In this document: positions 19,701-27,316 of the stretch, one piece after another
Layout of the letters: each line of letters begins with the position of its first letter
Position numbering within the stretch: position 1 is the first letter of the stretch
Assembly (NCBI RefSeq): GCF_042659445.1
Contig: NZ_JBHSSR010000006.1
Direction: 5' to 3' (one strand)
Length of the DNA stretch: 64,000 bases
DNA from: Macrococcoides epidermidis
Lineage (GTDB): Bacteria; Bacillota; Bacilli; Staphylococcales; Staphylococcaceae
Made by a program: the position numbers and the translations under genes
The notes under the pieces: model-generated
What the model was told of the DNA's origin: nothing
Databases searched by the model: none
What the model saw: the letters and a program-made list of their open reading frames with translations, nothing else

Positions 19701-20343
19701 TCGCTTCTACTGTTTTCTTACCTTGTAGCGGCTGAATTGGTTGCTTTAAAGATGCCGGATCTTTTCTTGGCTTCGTACCATAGATAGCTGAAGGTACAAC
19801 AGATGCTTTAAATTTAGGCTGATGTACACTATATTGTTTCTCACTGAATGTCTGTGTATTGTTAGCTTTATGAATGCTATTACGTTTATCCTTCGGTTGA
19901 TATGAAGTATACTTTGGTGTATCGTTTAATCTTGTCTTAGGCTGATAACGATCAATAGCTTCATTATTACTTAATGATTCAGTGCGTCTTGTATGAAATG
20001 ATTGCTGTTCGCTATTTCTATCTCTTCTTCTTTCACGTCTTGGAACGTAATCAGAGGAAAATGATGCTCTAATTTCTTCTGTGTTTACACTTTCATTTTG
20101 AGCAATATATGTTTCACGACGAGGTTGAACCGGTTCAATATATTCATGATTATCATCTGTAATCTGTGCATCATTAACATTATCTAGTGTACGATGATGT
20201 TCTGCTGTTTTAATATTTTCTACATTTAGTGGGAATCTGAATTTTCCTCGTGGTCTGCGATAGACATCGTCTTCATGTGTTTGATCTTGCGTATGTTCTG
20301 TTTTCTCTGATGATTCTCCAAATAGTTTATCAAACCAACTCAT
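16702..20343 (-). CDS. sftA: Soluble FtsK/SpoIIIE-family DNA translocase (SftA type)
   Basis: This 1213-aa protein has no transmembrane segments. It starts MSWFDKLFGE and runs through a basic region (about 1-270) and a very acidic Glu/Asp-rich linker (about 270-720). The FtsK motor follows, with Walker A GATGSGKSVC, Walker B KIVIVIDELADLMM and ATQRPSVNVITG. It ends in a winged-helix gamma domain (QIQRRFQIGYNRAARIIDQLEEMG) that reads KOPS/SRS-like sites. The lack of an N-terminal membrane domain and the position next to murC match Bacillus SftA (YtpS), which moves DNA away from the closing septum; staphylococcal annotations call it FtsK. Confidence 0.93.
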   Translation of the reverse strand: MSWFDKLFGESSEKTEHTQDQTHEDDVYRRPRGKFRFPLNVENIKTAEHHRTLDNVNDAQITDDNHEYIEPVQPRRETYIAQNESVNTEEIRASFSSDYVPRRERRRDRNSEQQSFHTRRTESLSNNEAIDRYQPKTRLNDTPKYTSYQPKDKRNSIHKANNTQTFSEKQYSVHQPKFKASVVPSAIYGTKPRKDPASLKQPIQPLQGKKTVEARPATPTHRKEDNTVNIENVYASQIVAEIRREREKKLQRKKAFEQERELKKLQELEISSMMREEKSDVEYVHAEPETTEFDERVTIIEEDVVVHEPVINHIDLTEDSEEDVSEIEEHEIEESIDETEAITISEGERYTYSTKTPFNPANAERLTIIEAAEEQSYEDETADDGKEEIAEVEEVTLLERDVETLEQTSTEDEFLDENVTFEPLEEQRIEIDDDAYEMIDEDIEYKEEESEEVISETTDVYTAHSKSLEPILEPDFKQMSEVDVVVSGDSEYEAVDENSLEPVIPLIETEEDTEVFDELDATEEKDVIDKLDTTKAHASFEPVLTPENTEEVTLPELTIDDSDQLDETNEAEQSVVTGNINQHLSSGHYVQVENNEIKANIRDHQPQAVISSAQQPKKKVSPFNVVMTPSDKRRLLDKKRQAENQLSQNIQQNEVKDHLNAVEQTDVAEDVTIADDIQQSFEQQGTVEENIVQQDHNAVEEVKETEEVDKDIETVEEENISTTVTASQPQSNQIVSNNGYPVKKEPTKRIGPKYLLPPVSLLNPEDKVERDETWVEEHKAQLDDAFYHFNVPAKVENVVVGPSVTRFELSVEKGVKVSRITNLQDDIKMALAAKDIRIEAPIPGTSLVGVEVPNVETRNVNLSEVLFSKKMKFAESKLTVALGARINNEPMIMDLAKMPHGLIAGATGSGKSVCINSILVSLLYRNNPNELKLLLIDPKMVELAPYNDLPHLIAPVITDVKAATESLKWVVEEMERRYKIFADIHVRNITAYNQKVSYVERLPKIVIVIDELADLMMMSPQDVEHAIARIAQKARAAGIHMILATQRPSVNVITGLIKANVPTRIAFMVSSAVDSRTIIDSGGAEKLLGNGDMLYLGNGMNKPIRIQGNFVSDEEIDAVVQYVKTQGEPNYLFQEKELLKKVSETPKDELFNEICDFMIDEGHISTSQIQRRFQIGYNRAARIIDQLEEMGYVSGQNGSKPRAVLITEKQAEY

Positions 20344-20352
20344 GTTATCACC

Positions 20353-20949
20353 CTATTCTGCTTTAAAGAAGTCTTCGCCAATCTCACGCGAATCATCTAG
20401 TACTAAAATACCTTTTTTCTCTTCAGAATCTGTTAATCCTAATTCACGTTCCGAACAAATCATACCTTTTGAAGGTACACCACGTAGCTCAGCATCTTTA
20501 ATCTGCATCCCGCTCGGCATGACAGCACCAACTTTTGCGACTACAACTTTCTGACCTTGTGCGATATTTTTTGCGCCACAGACAATCTGTAATTTTTCAG
20601 TCCCGACATCAACCGTTGTGACATTTAATTTATCAGCATCAGGGTGTTTCTCACATATTTCAACAAAACCTACTACGAATTTAGGTGATAAATCTACTTC
20701 TAATGGTGCTTCTAATCCTTTTTGTAATAATAGGTCATTAATTTTAGACATTAAATTTTCATCTAATTTTACTTGTCCATTTGTATCTAATCCTAATGTT
20801 TCAACACCGCTAACGTTATATCCTACGACTTTGTCATCTTTTTTTATCGTGATGATATCACCGTTTGTTTCATATTCAAATGGTCCATCAACTGGTTCTA
20901 ATGTAATAAATAAATAATCTCCAACGACTTTGTTATAAAAAATATTCAT
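20353..20949 (-). CDS. ytpR: YtpR tRNA-binding-domain protein
   Basis: This 198-aa protein has a C-terminal EMAP/OB-fold tRNA-binding domain (about residues 90-198). KHPDADKLNVTTVDVG, QIVCGAKNIAQGQKVVVAKVGAVMP and SKGMICSERELGL are the hallmarks shared with PheT and MetG tails. The N-terminal half is a DUF4479-type domain. It is free-standing, so a tRNA-chaperone-like role is inferred only. AAGGAG lies 8 nt before the ATG. It lies between ytpQ and sftA as in Bacillus. Confidence 0.92.
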   Translation of the reverse strand: MNIFYNKVVGDYLFITLEPVDGPFEYETNGDIITIKKDDKVVGYNVSGVETLGLDTNGQVKLDENLMSKINDLLLQKGLEAPLEVDLSPKFVVGFVEICEKHPDADKLNVTTVDVGTEKLQIVCGAKNIAQGQKVVVAKVGAVMPSGMQIKDAELRGVPSKGMICSERELGLTDSEEKKGILVLDDSREIGEDFFKAE

Positions 20950-21074
20950 ATGTTTGCTCCTTAAAAGTTTGTATTATTATTCTTTATCTATTATATGCTT
21001 TATTCAATCGTTTTTCTTAAAAAATCAATTAAAAATAACAGAAATATTACACTCAATATAATTTAATGATATCA

Positions 21075-21950
21075 TCATTTTTTGTCTTTATGTTGTGTTT
21101 GTTGCGCTTGTTCTGCCATAAACTTCTGACGGTTACTTTCAATACGCTTGATTGCTTCCTGATCACGCTTTGCATTATTCTTTCCTAATATAAATACCGG
21201 TGTTAACACATCATCTTTATACTGGAAAGATAAAGATGTAATCGGTACGAGTCCATTCGCAAAGAAAGTCATCATCATTTGTGCAAGTATGTCATACCCC
21301 GTTTCATTTTGAATATCAGCGATTATCAAAACATCTGCATGAGGTGTAGCAACTAACATTTCTCCAGTAATGTGTGCTTCAAAATCTTTTAACAGCTGCT
21401 TGTTTAATATGCGACTTGCATCATAACCATCATTAGCATTGAAGAAATAATATGTATTGCCTGCGACAACATCTGTTTTATACGTCGTCTTTAACCCTTT
21501 TACATTAAATAAAGCTTGTTCTTTAATGTGTGTTTCATCAATACCTAATTCACTTTGAATCTCTGCATCAATTAAACGATATGACTTGCCTAAATCTATC
21601 GCGTAATAAATATTTGTTTCTGCCGTATGTTCTGTAATTAAAAACGGCACATCATTTTGTGCTTTAGGAAAACTCGTCGAACGAATAACAGGCATGATCT
21701 TCGCACCTTCCGGCAAAGTCGTATTGCCCATCGCCTGAATGGTTTCGTTGATATAATATAATACTTCTTCAATAATGCTTTCTTTCTTCTCTTTATATTT
21801 AGCTGCAACAGGTGCAAGCTTTATCGTTAAACCTTTATTATTATCAAGACGCTCTACGCGCAGTGTTTCTTCTTTACGGTCAAACTTTGTTGAAACGATT
21901 GAAGTATCTAATGATTCAGTCAATCGATCTCTTATTTCAAAAACATTCAC
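21075..21950 (-). CDS. ytpQ: DUF1444 protein YtpQ
   Basis: This 291-aa cytosolic protein of the DUF1444 family contains VMPVIRSTSFP-like and YYAIDLGKSYRLI segments and no catalytic motif I can name. I choose the GTG at 21950 because AGGAG lies just upstream and no SD supports the first GTG of the longer frame. The function is unknown; its fixed place beside ytpP and ytpR suggests a link to the same cellular process. Its C-terminus is Gln/Lys-rich. Confidence 0.85.
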   Translation of the reverse strand: MNVFEIRDRLTESLDTSIVSTKFDRKEETLRVERLDNNKGLTIKLAPVAAKYKEKKESIIEEVLYYINETIQAMGNTTLPEGAKIMPVIRSTSFPKAQNDVPFLITEHTAETNIYYAIDLGKSYRLIDAEIQSELGIDETHIKEQALFNVKGLKTTYKTDVVAGNTYYFFNANDGYDASRILNKQLLKDFEAHITGEMLVATPHADVLIIADIQNETGYDILAQMMMTFFANGLVPITSLSFQYKDDVLTPVFILGKNNAKRDQEAIKRIESNRQKFMAEQAQQTQHKDKK

Positions 21951-21986
21951 ATTCTCACTCCTCACATAACTTTCATTGTACAATAA

Positions 21987-22019
21987 AACCACTACCGTTT
22001 AAAGCAACGCGTAGTGGTT
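21987..22019 (-). terminator. Hairpin downstream of ytpP
   Basis: A 9-bp stem (AACCACTAC / GTAGTGGTT) lies between ytpP and ytpQ. The T tract that follows on the minus strand is short, so termination is probably partial. Confidence 0.5.
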
Positions 22020-22027
22020 AACATATT

Positions 22028-22336
22028 TTATAAACTTTGTATAAATTCGTTCACTTGTTCTTTTGTTTTTCTATCTTTCGATACAAAACGTCCGATTACT
22101 TCAGAATCTTTAAATGCGATAAAGCTCGGAATACCCATCACTTCATATTCTACTGCTAAATCAATAAATTCATCTCTGTCGATAGAAATAAACTGGTATT
22201 CTGGATTTTCTGCTTCGATTTCAGGCATCAACGGATCAATAAAGTGACAATCCGGACACCACGTTGCAGTAAACATTGCTATCGTTGGTTGTATAATCGC
22301 TTCTCTAAATGCCTCAATATGCTCTATCTTTTTCAT
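22028..22336 (-). CDS. ytpP: Thioredoxin-like protein YtpP
   Basis: This 102-aa single thioredoxin fold has the active site TWCPDCHF (CPDC instead of CGPC) near residues 25-32 and the cis-Pro region MGIPSFIAF. It is probably a thiol reductant or bacilliredoxin-like factor. The SD AGGAGG is close to the end of the upstream PTS-like gene (4-bp gap), so the two may be cotranscribed. Confidence 0.92.
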   Translation of the reverse strand: MKKIEHIEAFREAIIQPTIAMFTATWCPDCHFIDPLMPEIEAENPEYQFISIDRDEFIDLAVEYEVMGIPSFIAFKDSEVIGRFVSKDRKTKEQVNEFIQSL

Positions 22337-22340
22337 TACG

Positions 22341-23339
22341 TTAACCTCCTGTGTTAATCTTTTGTTCGCCGGCTTTGATAATATTAGCTCGGCTCATCAT
22401 TATATATACAATATAACTGATAACACCAGGTAAAAGGAAATGAAACAGTCCAATCTGCATCCATGTTGTTAAACTACTGCCCATCGTTTTGATTGTCATA
22501 ATCTGTCCTACGAAACCACTCGTCCCCATCCCAGCACCTGCAGCAGCATTTTTCATTGGCCAGAGCATCGTCATAATTGGTGCTACAATAATACTCGCGA
22601 TCACAGGCGGCACTAAAATAAATGGATGTAACATGTAGTTTGGAATTTGAATCTTACTCGTTCCAATACCATGCGCAATCAATCCTTGTATACCGTTATC
22701 TTTAAAACTTGTCACCGCAAAACCAATCATATGACAACAACAGCCGATTGTAGCAGCAGCCGCTGCAGTGCCATTAATACCTAACATCAGTGCTAAAGCT
22801 GCACTCGAGATTGGACTAGATAAAGTAAGTCCAAAAATAAGAGAAACAAGAATTCCCATAAGTAACGGTTGTTGGTCTGTAGCAAATGTAATAAATTCAC
22901 CAAGTGACAACATAAATGCCTGAATAAATGGTCCTACAAGCTTGGCAATGATTGCTCCGATTACTAATGTTAAAAGTGGTGTCAATATAATATCAATCTT
23001 TGTTTTACCACTATAAAATCTACCTAGCTCAGCTGTTGCTAGACTGACCACATACGTTCCAGCAGCCCCACCTTGCTCATAGCCATACATACCAGTTACC
23101 GCACTCGCAAATATGACCATTGGCTTTGCACCTAAACCAAATGCAACGGCAACGCCTACTGCTGCACCGGTATAAAGTTTTGCCAGTTTACCGATTTCTA
23201 TCAATAATGAAGTGTCTAGAAAAGGCTTTAACTCTGTTCCTACAGTTTCTAAAATAAGACCGATAATCAACGAACAGAATAAACCTAATGCCATAAAGCT
23301 CATTCCATCAACAAACCAACGTTTAAGTAATGCTTTCAA
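22341..23339 (-). CDS. PTS EIIC-like membrane protein (PfoR type)
   Basis: This 332-aa polytopic membrane protein has about 9-10 hydrophobic segments and a Gly/Ala-rich motif, LMLGINGTAAAAATIGCCCHMIGFAVTS (shown here only by its features: tandem Ala and CCC). It resembles the stand-alone PTS_EIIC_2/PfoR family. No IIA, IIB or sugar enzyme lies nearby, so a sugar substrate cannot be assigned. I choose a TTG start at 23339, because AAAGGAG sits 8 nt before it. The longer frame (to 23381) would put this SD inside the gene. Confidence 0.75.
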   Translation of the reverse strand: MKALLKRWFVDGMSFMALGLFCSLIIGLILETVGTELKPFLDTSLLIEIGKLAKLYTGAAVGVAVAFGLGAKPMVIFASAVTGMYGYEQGGAAGTYVVSLATAELGRFYSGKTKIDIILTPLLTLVIGAIIAKLVGPFIQAFMLSLGEFITFATDQQPLLMGILVSLIFGLTLSSPISSAALALMLGINGTAAAAATIGCCCHMIGFAVTSFKDNGIQGLIAHGIGTSKIQIPNYMLHPFILVPPVIASIIVAPIMTMLWPMKNAAAGAGMGTSGFVGQIMTIKTMGSSLTTWMQIGLFHFLLPGVISYIVYIMMSRANIIKAGEQKINTGG

Positions 23340-23452
23340 ACTGCCAGCTCCTTTAATATCATTTTCATTATCATAGCACAAATGTATTTAATAATAACAT
23401 ATGTAAATTGATTATATTGTGATTAAGGTGTGCTTATCAATCATTACAAAAA

Positions 23453-23484
23453 AATCATTCACCTGCATATGCAAATGAATGATT
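23453..23484 (-). terminator. Terminator of the tcyABC-like operon
   Basis: The hairpin arms AATCATTCA (23453-23461) and TGAATGATT (23476-23484) enclose an inner TGCATATGCA palindrome. A run of seven T follows on the minus strand. Confidence 0.75.
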
Positions 23485-23487
23485 CAA

Positions 23488-24216
23488 TTAAATCGATATA
23501 ATGTTTAAGAACCGCTGTAAATGTTCTGACTTTGGATTTGTGAAGATTTGTTCCGGATGATCTAACTCTTCGATACGTCCATCATGGATAAACGCAACTT
23601 TGTCGGCAACACTTCTTGCGAATGCCATTTCATGCGTAACGATCACCATCGTCATTCCTTCATCTCTTAAGCCTTTAATGACTTTCAGAACGTCTTGCAC
23701 AAGTTCTGGGTCAAGTGCTGATGTCGGTTCATCGAATAGCATCACTTTCGGATTCATCGCAAGTGCTCTTGCAATACCTACACGTTGTTGCTGTCCACCA
23801 GAAAGAGAAATTGGATACTGATCTTTAACATGTAATAAATCAACTTTTTCAAGTAAATTTACCGCAATTTTCTCCGCTTCCACTTTACTCATGCCTTTCA
23901 CTTGCACTAAGCCTTCCATTACGTTTTCAAGAGCAGTCATATGAGGAAACAGCTGGAAGTTTTGAAATACCATCCCTGTTTTCTTACGTACTGTAATTTG
24001 TGATTTTTTGTCGTTTGCTGTGTAAGTTACACCATCAACAGTCACAGTACCTGATGTAGGGATTTCTAACGCATTCATTGTACGCAGTAATGTCGTTTTA
24101 CCTGAACCACTACGACCGATAAGTACGACAACTTCACCGTTCGCAACTTCAAGATCAATATCTTTAAGTACAGTTTTTTCACCAAATTTTTTAACTAAAT
24201 TTTGTATTGAAATCAT
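23488..24216 (-). CDS. tcyC: Amino-acid ABC transporter ATPase (TcyC-like)
   Basis: This 242-aa ATPase has Walker A GRSGSGKTT (residues 33-41), the Q-loop, signature LSGGQQQR (about 142-149), Walker B VMLFDEPTSALD and the switch His in VTHEM. It is of the polar amino-acid uptake (HisP/GlnQ) class. Its start overlaps the permease stop by 4 nt. The substrate is inferred from the binding protein at the head of the operon. Confidence 0.88.
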   Translation of the reverse strand: MISIQNLVKKFGEKTVLKDIDLEVANGEVVVLIGRSGSGKTTLLRTMNALEIPTSGTVTVDGVTYTANDKKSQITVRKKTGMVFQNFQLFPHMTALENVMEGLVQVKGMSKVEAEKIAVNLLEKVDLLHVKDQYPISLSGGQQQRVGIARALAMNPKVMLFDEPTSALDPELVQDVLKVIKGLRDEGMTMVIVTHEMAFARSVADKVAFIHDGRIEELDHPEQIFTNPKSEHLQRFLNIISI

Positions 24217-24953
24217 CGTTGATACTTCCTTTCAACACGTTCTTCATAAATACCTTGAATGATTGAAACGATGAAACAAACCACCCAGTACATAATCGCC
24301 ACTAAAGTATAGATTGATAAGAATTCATATGTTGTTGAGGCAACTTGCTGCGCATTTCTAAACATTTCAGCCACCAATATATATCCTAATAGGGATGTAT
24401 CTTTAATTAAACTCAGGAATGTGTTTCCTAATGCTGGTGTTGCTGTACGAATAGCCTGTGGTAAGATGATGCGTTGCATCGTTTTCTTTGGGCTCATCCC
24501 GATTGAATATGCTGCTTCAGTTTGTCCGTGCGGTACTGATAATATACCACCACGAATGATTTCAGAACCATAAGCACCAACATTTAAACTTAATGAAATA
24601 ATAGCAGCTGTAATGGATCCGAGTTTAAATGCCTGATCCGGATCACCTGTAATCAGACGGCCGATTTCAGGGATACCGAAGAAGATAATAAACATCTGAA
24701 CAAGCATTGGTGTGCCTCGGAAGATTGATACGTAAACACGCGCTGGAATGCGTAATAATTTATTATTAGAAATACGTGCAAGCGCCGTAAATATCGCAAT
24801 AATAAATCCTAGTATAAACGTAACAATCGCAATCGGAATCGAATATTTGACTAAACCCCAAAGCATTGGCTCAAAAGCTTGAGCCGCCGCATTCAGGGCA
24901 TGGGACATTTCTTCATTAAGGACGAGTGACATCTTCACCGAACCATTTTTCAC
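24213..24953 (-). CDS. tcyB: Amino-acid ABC transporter permease (TcyB-like)
   Basis: This permease of up to 246 aa has about five transmembrane helices and the HisM/GlnP EAA motif GQTEAAYSIGMSPKKTMQRIILPQA. The longest frame overlaps the binding-protein gene by 38 bp. No start has a strong SD: ATGs at 24932 and 24908 are alternatives, and the latter would give a more usual N-terminus (MSHALNAAAQ). It is the membrane channel of the three-gene importer. Confidence 0.85.
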   Translation of the reverse strand: MKNGSVKMSLVLNEEMSHALNAAAQAFEPMLWGLVKYSIPIAIVTFILGFIIAIFTALARISNNKLLRIPARVYVSIFRGTPMLVQMFIIFFGIPEIGRLITGDPDQAFKLGSITAAIISLSLNVGAYGSEIIRGGILSVPHGQTEAAYSIGMSPKKTMQRIILPQAIRTATPALGNTFLSLIKDTSLLGYILVAEMFRNAQQVASTTYEFLSIYTLVAIMYWVVCFIVSIIQGIYEERVERKYQR

Positions 24954-25680
24954 TGATTTTTTTCATTGTACCGTCTTTTTGTAATGCATCTAATGCTTTA
25001 TCAAAATCTTTGATGATTTTCTCATCTGTTTTCTTAGTAAATACAAATCCTGATTGTGTTTTCTCAGCGTTACCTTCAACAATTTTGATATCAGCATTTT
25101 TCTTTTGTTTTAAGTAATCTAATACTGAAATTTTATCATTAAAAGTTGCTTCAACACGGTTAGATAGTACCATTTCCATCGCCTGATTAAATCCTTCAAC
25201 TGAAGTTACTTTAGCGCCTTTTTCTTTCGCTAATTTGCCGTAATTAGATGTTAAAGTTTGTGCTAATGCGCGACCTTTAACGTCATCAAATGATTTAATA
25301 TCTGAATTTTTACGTGTTACTAATACACCTTGTGTGTAAGTGTATGGTTTAGAGAAATTATATTTCTTCTTACGATCTGCATCCATACCTACCTGGTTTG
25401 CAATCGTATCGAAACGACCGGAGTTAAGTCCCGAGAACATTGAATCCCATTGTGTTTCTACGAATTTCACTTTATATCCTGCTTTTTTCGCTACTGCTTC
25501 TGCTACTTCCACATCGAAACCTGTTAATTTGTTGTTCTTATCATGGAAAGTAAATGGTGCATAAGTACCTTCTGTTCCAATCGTGATCTCTTTCTTGCTG
25601 TCTTTTTTATCTGAGTCATTACTACCACATGCTGCTAAAATAAATAATGCTGTAAACAATAAAGCTAATAATTTTTTCAA
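24916..25680 (-). CDS. tcyA: Amino-acid-binding lipoprotein, probable cystine receptor
   Basis: This 254-aa family 3 solute-binding protein has a lipoprotein signal peptide with lipobox ILAAC (Cys about 18). The segments GTEGTYAPFTFHDKNNKLTG, ETQWDSMFSGLNSGRFD, LTSNYGKLA and ISEKWFGEDV closely resemble what I recall of Bacillus TcyA, so L-cystine is the likely ligand; this was not checked by alignment. The start is TTG with AGGAG 9 nt upstream. A hairpin whose 3' arm includes the SD lies in the leader. Confidence 0.82.
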   Translation of the reverse strand: MKKLLALLFTALFILAACGSNDSDKKDSKKEITIGTEGTYAPFTFHDKNNKLTGFDVEVAEAVAKKAGYKVKFVETQWDSMFSGLNSGRFDTIANQVGMDADRKKKYNFSKPYTYTQGVLVTRKNSDIKSFDDVKGRALAQTLTSNYGKLAKEKGAKVTSVEGFNQAMEMVLSNRVEATFNDKISVLDYLKQKKNADIKIVEGNAEKTQSGFVFTKKTDEKIIKDFDKALDALQKDGTMKKISEKWFGEDVTRP

Positions 25681-25776
25681 TTTTCCATTCTCCTATTCTT
25701 ATCAATTTACTCGGAATAGGTTTTATTTTAAAGCATTTTAATTTTAAGTCAATAAAAAGATACTCAAGATGAAAAA

Positions 25777-25802
25777 GATGAAGCAAATACTATCGCTTCA
25801 TC
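25777..25802 (-). terminator. Terminator of the M42 peptidase gene
   Basis: The stem GATGAAGC / GCTTCATC with a 10-nt loop is followed on the minus strand by TTTTTCATC. Confidence 0.7.
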
Positions 25803-25820
25803 TCAATAAAAAGTAAACTA

Positions 25821-26885
25821 TTAATTCATCTTTAAATATGCAATTTTTTCATCATTGACGTCTTTGAGTAATGCAAGCAGTCCATCACGTGCTGCATAAT
25901 AGTCCCGAATATCAAAAATTGTGTGATTGGAATGGATATAACGTGCTGGTACACCGATTACTGCTGTCGGAATGCCTTGTAAAGAAGTATGGATAACGCC
26001 ACCATCCGTACCACCTGGTGAAGTATAATATTGATGTTGAATATCATTTGTTTCATAGATTTCTTCAAGCCATTGTTTAAATGACGGTTTCAAAATCATC
26101 GTTCTATCAATAATTCGAACGAGCGTTCCCTCGCCTAGTTTACCATTCGCATTACTTCCTGCAGTGTCATTGGCTGGTGAACAATCAACGACAAATGCTA
26201 AGTCTGGTTTGATCATATTTGCAGATGGCCCTGCACCACGTAATCCAACTTCTTCCTGCACGTTTGCACCTACATAAAGGTCAAACGGTAAGTCTGTATC
26301 TTTTAATTGTTCAAACAGGTCGACGATAATTGTACATCCATAACGATTGTCCCATGCTTTACATAGGAATCTGTTCTCAGTCAATTGTTCAAAATCAACT
26401 GCCGGAACGATTGAATCACCGATTTGGATGCCCATTGCTAATACTTGTTCTTTACTTTCTGCTCCCACATCAAGTAACATTTCTTTAATTTGCGGTGTTG
26501 CTTCCTTACCTGTTCTAAAATGTGCAGGCACACTGCCAATTACACCACTATATGTTTTGTTGTCACGCGTTAATACTTGCATCTTTTGAGCCTGCAGGAC
26601 ATCTGCTGGCCACCCACCGATTTCCGTGAATTTAAGTAATCCTTTTTCAGTAATATCTGTTACCATGAATCCGACTTCATCCATATGTGCTGCAATCATG
26701 ATGCGTTTAGCATTGTCCTGTTTTGATTTCTTTACGAAGAAGACGCCACCTAAGCCATCTTGTAATACTTCGTCTGCCAGTGGTGATAATCTTTTTAACA
26801 GATAATCACGTACGAGACGTTCATGTCCTGGCGCACCATGTAATTCAGTTAAAGTTTTTATCGTATCTAATAGTTGTTCTGTCAT
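25821..26885 (-). CDS. ytoP: M42 family metallo-aminopeptidase (YtoP-like)
   Basis: This 354-aa cytosolic peptidase of the glutamyl/deblocking aminopeptidase family shows the metal ligands AAHMDEVGF (about residues 65-73), the catalytic base pair QEEVGLRGA (about 211-219) and the Asp in VDCSPAND. A HSNHTIFDI motif near the C-terminus gives the last metal ligand. It acts on peptide N-termini, probably as a dodecamer like other M42 enzymes. The SD is AAGGAG. It is monocistronic and divergent from a small membrane protein gene. Confidence 0.9.
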   Translation of the reverse strand: MTEQLLDTIKTLTELHGAPGHERLVRDYLLKRLSPLADEVLQDGLGGVFFVKKSKQDNAKRIMIAAHMDEVGFMVTDITEKGLLKFTEIGGWPADVLQAQKMQVLTRDNKTYSGVIGSVPAHFRTGKEATPQIKEMLLDVGAESKEQVLAMGIQIGDSIVPAVDFEQLTENRFLCKAWDNRYGCTIIVDLFEQLKDTDLPFDLYVGANVQEEVGLRGAGPSANMIKPDLAFVVDCSPANDTAGSNANGKLGEGTLVRIIDRTMILKPSFKQWLEEIYETNDIQHQYYTSPGGTDGGVIHTSLQGIPTAVIGVPARYIHSNHTIFDIRDYYAARDGLLALLKDVNDEKIAYLKMN

Positions 26886-26978
26886 GTTTTTTGCTCCTTA
26901 TGTTAGAATATAATCAAAACGTTAACCTAAAAGTTATACGCTTTGCTTCCAAATTTATTGATGAGAGGACTTTTAACT

Positions 26979-27263
26979 ATGAAAAAATATCAAATCATCA
27001 TTCCCGTTATTGTAGTCACTGGTATTATCGCTTATCAACTACGTCATCATATGACGATGCAGCACCCAGAAACGCTGCTACAACTGGTGCTGACAAACTT
27101 CGATCACGTTACAGGTTCAGCTATCGTATATGAACCAGAAAAACAAGAAAAGTTTGGTCAGATCTCTCACATTTATCGCGGTATCATTAATACGCAGGAT
27201 AAAGATTACGAATTTACAGTCGATGCTTATACCGGTGAACTCATCGACACAATTGAGATTTAA
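26979..27263 (+). CDS. Small membrane-anchored PepSY-like protein
   Basis: This 94-aa protein has an N-terminal transmembrane segment (IIIPVIVVTGIIAYQL) and a C-terminal fragment typical of PepSY domains (YEFTVDAYTGELIDTIEI). I start at the ATG at 26979, which has GAGAGGAC upstream; the longer frame from 26943 lacks an SD. It resembles Bacillus YtzB. PepSY domains are thought to inhibit or chaperone secreted peptidases; the role here is unknown. It is divergent from the M42 peptidase gene. Confidence 0.78.
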   Translation: MKKYQIIIPVIVVTGIIAYQLRHHMTMQHPETLLQLVLTNFDHVTGSAIVYEPEKQEKFGQISHIYRGIINTQDKDYEFTVDAYTGELIDTIEI

Positions 27264-27288
27264 ATTATTTGGATATAAAGATGAATTT

Positions 27289-27316
27289 GAAGCACAACAT
27301 TTATTGTGCTTCTTTT
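27289..27316. terminator. Terminator between the PepSY gene and the PLP-lyase gene
   Basis: The stem GAAGCACAA / TTGTGCTTC with a 6-nt loop is followed by TTTTTCTTTT on the plus strand. The arm overlaps the end of the convergent gene. Confidence 0.75.

Noticed and set aside
26723..27133. 136-aa plus-strand ORF across the M42 start
   Set aside because: It overlaps the M42 gene and the PepSY gene in another frame, shows no family motif and lacks an SD.
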